Source: Sphingobacterium alkalisoli
GTDB lineage: Bacteria > Bacteroidota > Bacteroidia > Sphingobacteriales > Sphingobacteriaceae
NCBI RefSeq assembly: GCF_005049105.1
Contig: NZ_SUKA01000003.1
Coordinates: 186,001 to 250,000, forward strand
Direction: 5' to 3'
DNA: 64,000 bases
Positions 63,449 through 64,000 of the stretch are shown in pieces. The notes below the pieces were generated by a model that did not search any database, was not told the DNA's origin, and saw nothing but the letters and a program-made list of their open reading frames with translations. Each line of letters opens with the position of its first letter. Position 1 is the stretch's first letter. The translations under genes and the position numbers were made by a program.

Positions 63449-64000
63449 TTAATTTAAAGATATATTAGAATTCGTTGTTTGCTCTATTTCGTGTTGTGCC
63501 AACAAACCTCTTTTTACCGAATGGAGCACCTTAGATTGTGCAATATAATCTTTGTTATCAGCATAGATAAAGAGCATGGTACCTTCTTTAATTGTATTAA
63601 TTATGGGCTTTGTTACCCCTCTCGGTAAAGCGGGACAACCGTAGCTTCTACCCAATCTACCGGTAGAAGCTATTACCGCGTTACTGCAGTAATCTGCACC
63701 ATGTATCACCACGGCTCTTGGCTTAGCCTGATCATTAATTCCACGTTCAAGCCCATTTATGACTAGAGAATAACCATTTCCCCCTTGGTATGTATTTTCA
63801 GTAACATAGAATCCCAAAGAACTTTGATAAGAGCCGTGTTTATTCGAAAAGGATTTGGCATATTTTTCTCCGCTATTTCTTCCATGCGAAACAATACTAT
63901 GGTAAAGGAGCTTTTTGTTTTTAAGATCAATGACATACATTCTTTTATCGGTCGACGGAAGTGTAAAATCAATCACCGTAATGATATTTTTATTCTTAAT
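63449..64000 (-). CDS. Murein L,D-transpeptidase-like (YkuD_2) protein, 5'-truncated by window edge
   Basis: The frame stays open to the right edge, so the N-terminus (probably including a signal peptide) is missing; a GTG at 63976 is not the likely start. At least 183 residues are visible. VIDLKNKKLLYHSIVSHGRNSG, VIHGADYC and the GRSYGCPALP segment with the catalytic cysteine match the YkuD_2 group (murein L,D-transpeptidase catalytic domain family). A His-Cys pair (HGA, GCP) fits the active site. It should act on peptidoglycan in the periplasm. Confidence 0.85.
   Translation of the reverse strand: MKNKNIITVIDFTLPSTDKRMYVIDLKNKKLLYHSIVSHGRNSGEKYAKSFSNKHGSYQSSLGFYVTENTYQGGNGYSLVINGLERGINDQAKPRAVVIHGADYCSNAVIASTGRLGRSYGCPALPRGVTKPIINTIKEGTMLFIYADNKDYIAQSKVLHSVKRGLLAQHEIEQTTNSNISLN

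Overview
The window looks like a chromosomal segment of a low-GC Bacteroidota bacterium, most likely of the Sphingobacteriaceae (Sphingobacterium/Pedobacter relatives). Evidence: TonB-dependent and beta-barrel outer-membrane proteins, a lipoprotein with an acidic (SKDDD) export signal, monomeric NADP isocitrate dehydrogenase, DUF1573 protein, Kdo synthesis genes, YgjP-like and MpaB/Lcp-like proteins, -7 elements of the TAnnTTTG type, and mostly weak Shine-Dalgarno sequences. It is mostly ordinary, with one large catabolic locus and a few unusual small operons. I see no phage, transposon, CRISPR array or rRNA.

Layout. 1-4.2 kb: 5'-truncated methyltransferase, DUF72 and VOC proteins, MscS-type channel. 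4.3-13.9 kb: ClpB, tRNA-Thr(TGT), a surface lipoprotein, a radical SAM protein, polyphosphate kinase 1, a small redox operon (FMN reductase, DJ-1/PfpI, membrane protein) and a BrkB/YihY protein. 13.9-17.6 kb: a three-gene operon of N-formylglutamate amidohydrolase-like protein, QEGLA-motif metallopeptidase (DUF1704, HEVGTH motif) and glutathione-synthetase-like ATP-grasp ligase. 17.9-24 kb: orphan response regulator, DEAD-box helicase, TonB receptor paired with an Omp85-type barrel, NTF2-like and GNAT proteins. 24-32 kb: isocitrate dehydrogenase, GH43 enzyme, an operon of MpaB-like oxygenase, unknown protein and degenerate YgjP-like protein, and an M13 peptidase. 32-46.3 kb: aminotransferase, DUF1573, the Kdo genes kdsD and kdsA around recQ, a serine beta-lactamase-fold protein, M1 peptidase operon, fbaA, xerC-hpf, ferritin.

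46.4-50.2 kb holds a large outer-membrane barrel coupled to a quinone oxidoreductase. 50.3-62.2 kb is the main accessory locus: a divergent AraC regulator and eleven-step-apart-from-none collinear genes (ten on the + strand) for L-fucose: permease, mutarotase, UxaA-type dehydratase, GH29 fucosidase, GH105-like hydrolase with an extra C-terminal domain, two SDRs, FAH-family hydrolase, amidohydrolase lactonase and a zinc alcohol dehydrogenase. Together they can be read as a non-phosphorylating route: fucose release, import, anomer conversion, oxidation to fuconolactone, lactone opening, dehydration, second oxidation, and cleavage to lactate and pyruvate. The window ends with a patatin-like phospholipase and an L,D-transpeptidase-like protein cut by the right edge.

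The most interesting items are the amidohydrolase/QEGLA peptidase/ATP-grasp operon, whose peptidase and ligase resemble the eraser/writer logic of tubulin detyrosination and tyrosination; the fucose-locus SDR that lacks the canonical catalytic lysine; the apparent YgjP pseudoenzyme; and tandem palindromes ahead of fbaA. All functional assignments rest on sequence reading alone.
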